NCBI GenBank assembly: GCA_034509925.1
Contig: CM067537.1
Coordinates: forward strand, 2,474,001-2,538,000
Source of the DNA: Hirudinaria manillensis
Taxonomy: Eukaryota; Annelida; Clitellata; Hirudinida; Hirudinidae
Reading direction: 5' to 3'
DNA: 64,000 nucleotides
Part shown: piece after piece, positions 61,856 to 64,000 of the stretch
Layout of the letters: every line of letters starts with the position of its first letter
Numbering within the stretch: the first letter of the stretch is position 1
Notes under the pieces: model-generated
Seen by the model: only the letters and a program-made list of their open reading frames with translations
Database searches by the model: none
Told to the model about the DNA's origin: nothing
Position numbers and translations under genes: made by a program

Positions 61856-62951
61856 AATTTTAATGCCTCCTTTTTAAAGCATTGTTAAGCATTTCAGGTT
61901 TTATGTACAACAATGATAATAAAAGTCCTACGTGGGAAGTTAATCATATAATAATCATATAATATAATAAAGTTAACAACTACAGAGGGGATTAGTTAGT
62001 TATGGCTGCATAAAATAAATTTGATATTTTTATGAGTATTTCTGTTCTTATTAAAACCCAAGATTGCTGTTTGACAGATTAAAATCTAAAAGAAATTTAT
62101 ATTAAAAAAAGTCTCAGCTGCATGGTTAGTTCCACATTCACACGTTATATCTTTATCCAAACTTGCCTAAAATTATATTTCATAATTTATTATAATTATA
62201 TTTAATATATTATAATTCGTAAAGAAATTTCATAATTATAATTTGAAAAAGTAAGTAGACGAGCTAACTTGATCAAAACGCATTCAATCGAGTGGCGATA
62301 AATACTTTTACGAATCGAAAATTGTCGACAGTATCGTAAAAAAAAAAGCTATAAGGTGAACGCAGACAGAAAAAGTGCTAATACTCGGGGAAAGAAGGGT
62401 GGCGTGTGGCGTTTATGGCCGTTTAAGGTCACTTTATGTGGCAACTGACGTCCCTTGTCAGTTATCAAGCATGTGAGCGTCGATAAGATTTCAAATAAAT
62501 AGACGACGAATGATTAACAAAAACAGGTTATAGAAAAGCCACTAAAAACACGTATTTAACAACAAGATTCCTTCGGGTCTGCAGAGTGCCTCTTTATATG
62601 TATGTATGTATACGAGCCAGGAGAAGAGGAAAGCTTAAAGAGGGGGCCAAAATAGATTTCTAAAATTACAAGAAAAAAACTGATTTGAAACACGATGACA
62701 TTGATTCTTCAACAGACAGTGGAGACTTAAAGACTAAAAAAGCTGCGTGTGGAGAGAAATATGGAAAGAGTTCCCGGAAAAATATATGGAGGTCGCTCCA
62801 AACGCTGTGAATCATCACAGCTGATGATGATGATCGTGATAATGGTGATGATGATCATGATGATAACATGGTGGTGATGATGATGATGATGATAGCATGG
62901 TGGTGATGATTATGATGATAGCATGGTGGTGATGATAATAGCAGAATTAAT
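61856..62951. other. Convergent intergenic region, TSR2 to ILK
   Basis: Contains 3' flanks of two convergent genes and a GATGAT minisatellite (62820-62945). No supported gene otherwise. Confidence 0.5.
62820..62945. repeat. (GAT)n minisatellite
   Basis: A unit ending AGCATGGTGGTGATGAT repeats about three times within GAT-rich sequence just beyond the ILK stop codon. Confidence 0.9.
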
Positions 62952-63831
62952 TCAAGTGCCAGAAGTCTTCATCTTGTTGAGTATGGGAATGATCATGTCA
63001 AAGCGTGGCCTTTTCCCTGGCTCTTCGTTTATGCAGATCTTGATTAACTTCGACATGTGGGCTGAAATTCCAGGTGGAGTTCGAACCCTCAGTCCCTCTA
63101 AGGCGATCTGGAAAGCAGACGAGTTTAGTACGATTAGTTAGTTATCCTCAGCAAAGAGATAAACGACTGTGTAGACTATAAAAATACCAGACCTTGGATT
63201 TTACATTCATAGTATCCAATATGTGGCATGAATATTAATGAATACATAAATAAATAAATAAAATGGATGCACAGTACATATAAGACATAACACATAAATA
63301 ATATATCAAGATAAAAACAATGATATTGTCTAAAATAACACGTGATTCATAATGAATTCGCATTCGTTGCATAATTCATGGCAAGACATTAATATTCATG
63401 AAGTAATCGGAGCCAGGAAGCAGAGGAAAGCACGTCTGACCTTCATTCCTGCCTCCATTGGCGAAAGGTCAGCAAATGGAACCTCCCTGGTCTGAAGTTC
63501 CCACAGGACGATGGCGTAGCTCCACATGTCCGCCGATCGCTGGTTGATCTCCGACGTGGGCTTCTGGAGAGCTGGAAAAGAAGGATAATAATAATATTAG
63601 CAATAAATCACATAGCATTCAAAACCATATTATAATACATATTAATTAACACAATTAGTTTAATATTTAATAATGTTATGATAATGAGCTAATAATAATA
63701 ATAATGTTAATTTCAATGTCAATCATCCTACCTTCTGGGGCCAACCATCCTGGGCTCATTTCCCTTCCCTTTTGGTGGAACGAGCATTTGTAATCAGCCA
63801 TGTTTATTCTGGCCGTGAAGTCCTCATCTAT
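62952..63831 (-). CDS. ILK: Integrin-linked kinase, C-terminal pseudokinase part (partial)
   Basis: Three minus-strand exons are present: 63732-63831, 63441-63571 and 62952-63107, ending in TGA at 62952-62954. Upstream exons (ankyrin repeats and kinase N-lobe) lie beyond the right edge. ILK is the scaffold of the ILK-PINCH-parvin complex linking beta-integrins to actin. Landmarks are [80 protein letters not shown] and [16 protein letters not shown]. The kinase DFG position reads DYK, so magnesium-binding Asp-Phe-Gly is absent, as in the vertebrate pseudokinase. Confidence 0.95.
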
Positions 63832-64000
63832 CTAAAAATAGAAATTTATTAATTAATAACATTAACATAATGTTGGTCATAATGAATATGTATTAATATG
63901 TAATTGCAAACATATTAATGCTGTGCACTAAACAACAAACATCCAACGATGAAATCTGTGGTATTGTTAACTTAAAAGAAATCATCATCATCATCATTAT
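63832..64000 (-). other. ILK intron at the right edge
   Basis: AT-rich sequence upstream of the ILK exon acceptor at 63832-63833; no exon seen. Confidence 0.5.

Overview
This window is from an intron-rich, AT-rich animal nuclear genome. The evidence is spliced genes with GT-AG introns, metazoan-specific proteins (SORL1, ILK, a BRCA2 with OB folds), abundant (AAT)n-type microsatellites and a Ty3 retrotransposon. It looks like an invertebrate bilaterian, perhaps a lophotrochozoan, but the species is inferred only from general character. No bacterial-type operon, CRISPR array, tRNA or rRNA gene was seen. All gene models were built by hand from reading frames, splice sites and intron phase.

Layout: 1-1613 (-) is the first coding exon of a type II membrane protein resembling beta-1,3-galactosyltransferases. 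2024-2469 (+) is a small unidentified two-exon candidate. 2996-27946 (-) is a SORL1/SorLA receptor of about 42 coding exons, with VPS10, 10CC, YWTD propeller, EGF, ten LDL-A, five FN3, one membrane span and a tail. One of its introns holds a complete Ty3/gypsy retrotransposon (6109-10486) with identical 108-bp LTRs and a 5-bp target duplication. 28911-30486 (+) is TRAPPC4, head to head with SORL1.

31001-48446 (+) is a head-to-tail array of four paralogous genes (A-D). Each has a tiny signal-peptide exon, a fucolectin-like lectin domain, two WSC domains, one EGF-like module and a variable C-terminal anchor. Exon phases are the same in all four. This is the most unusual part of the window: a young family of putative carbohydrate-binding surface receptors whose membrane attachment differs between copies (a transmembrane helix with a basic tail versus short, possibly GPI-type tails).

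49495-51848 (+) is SURF1 (cytochrome c oxidase assembly). 52209-53470 (-) is ribosomal protein S11. 53732-60024 (+) is BRCA2, sharing a 261-bp promoter interval with RPS11. 60715-61855 (+) is TSR2, an RPS26 chaperone. 62952-63831 (-) is the C-terminal pseudokinase part of integrin-linked kinase, which runs off the right edge. The right third is compact housekeeping sequence; the SORL1 half is long, repeat-filled introns.
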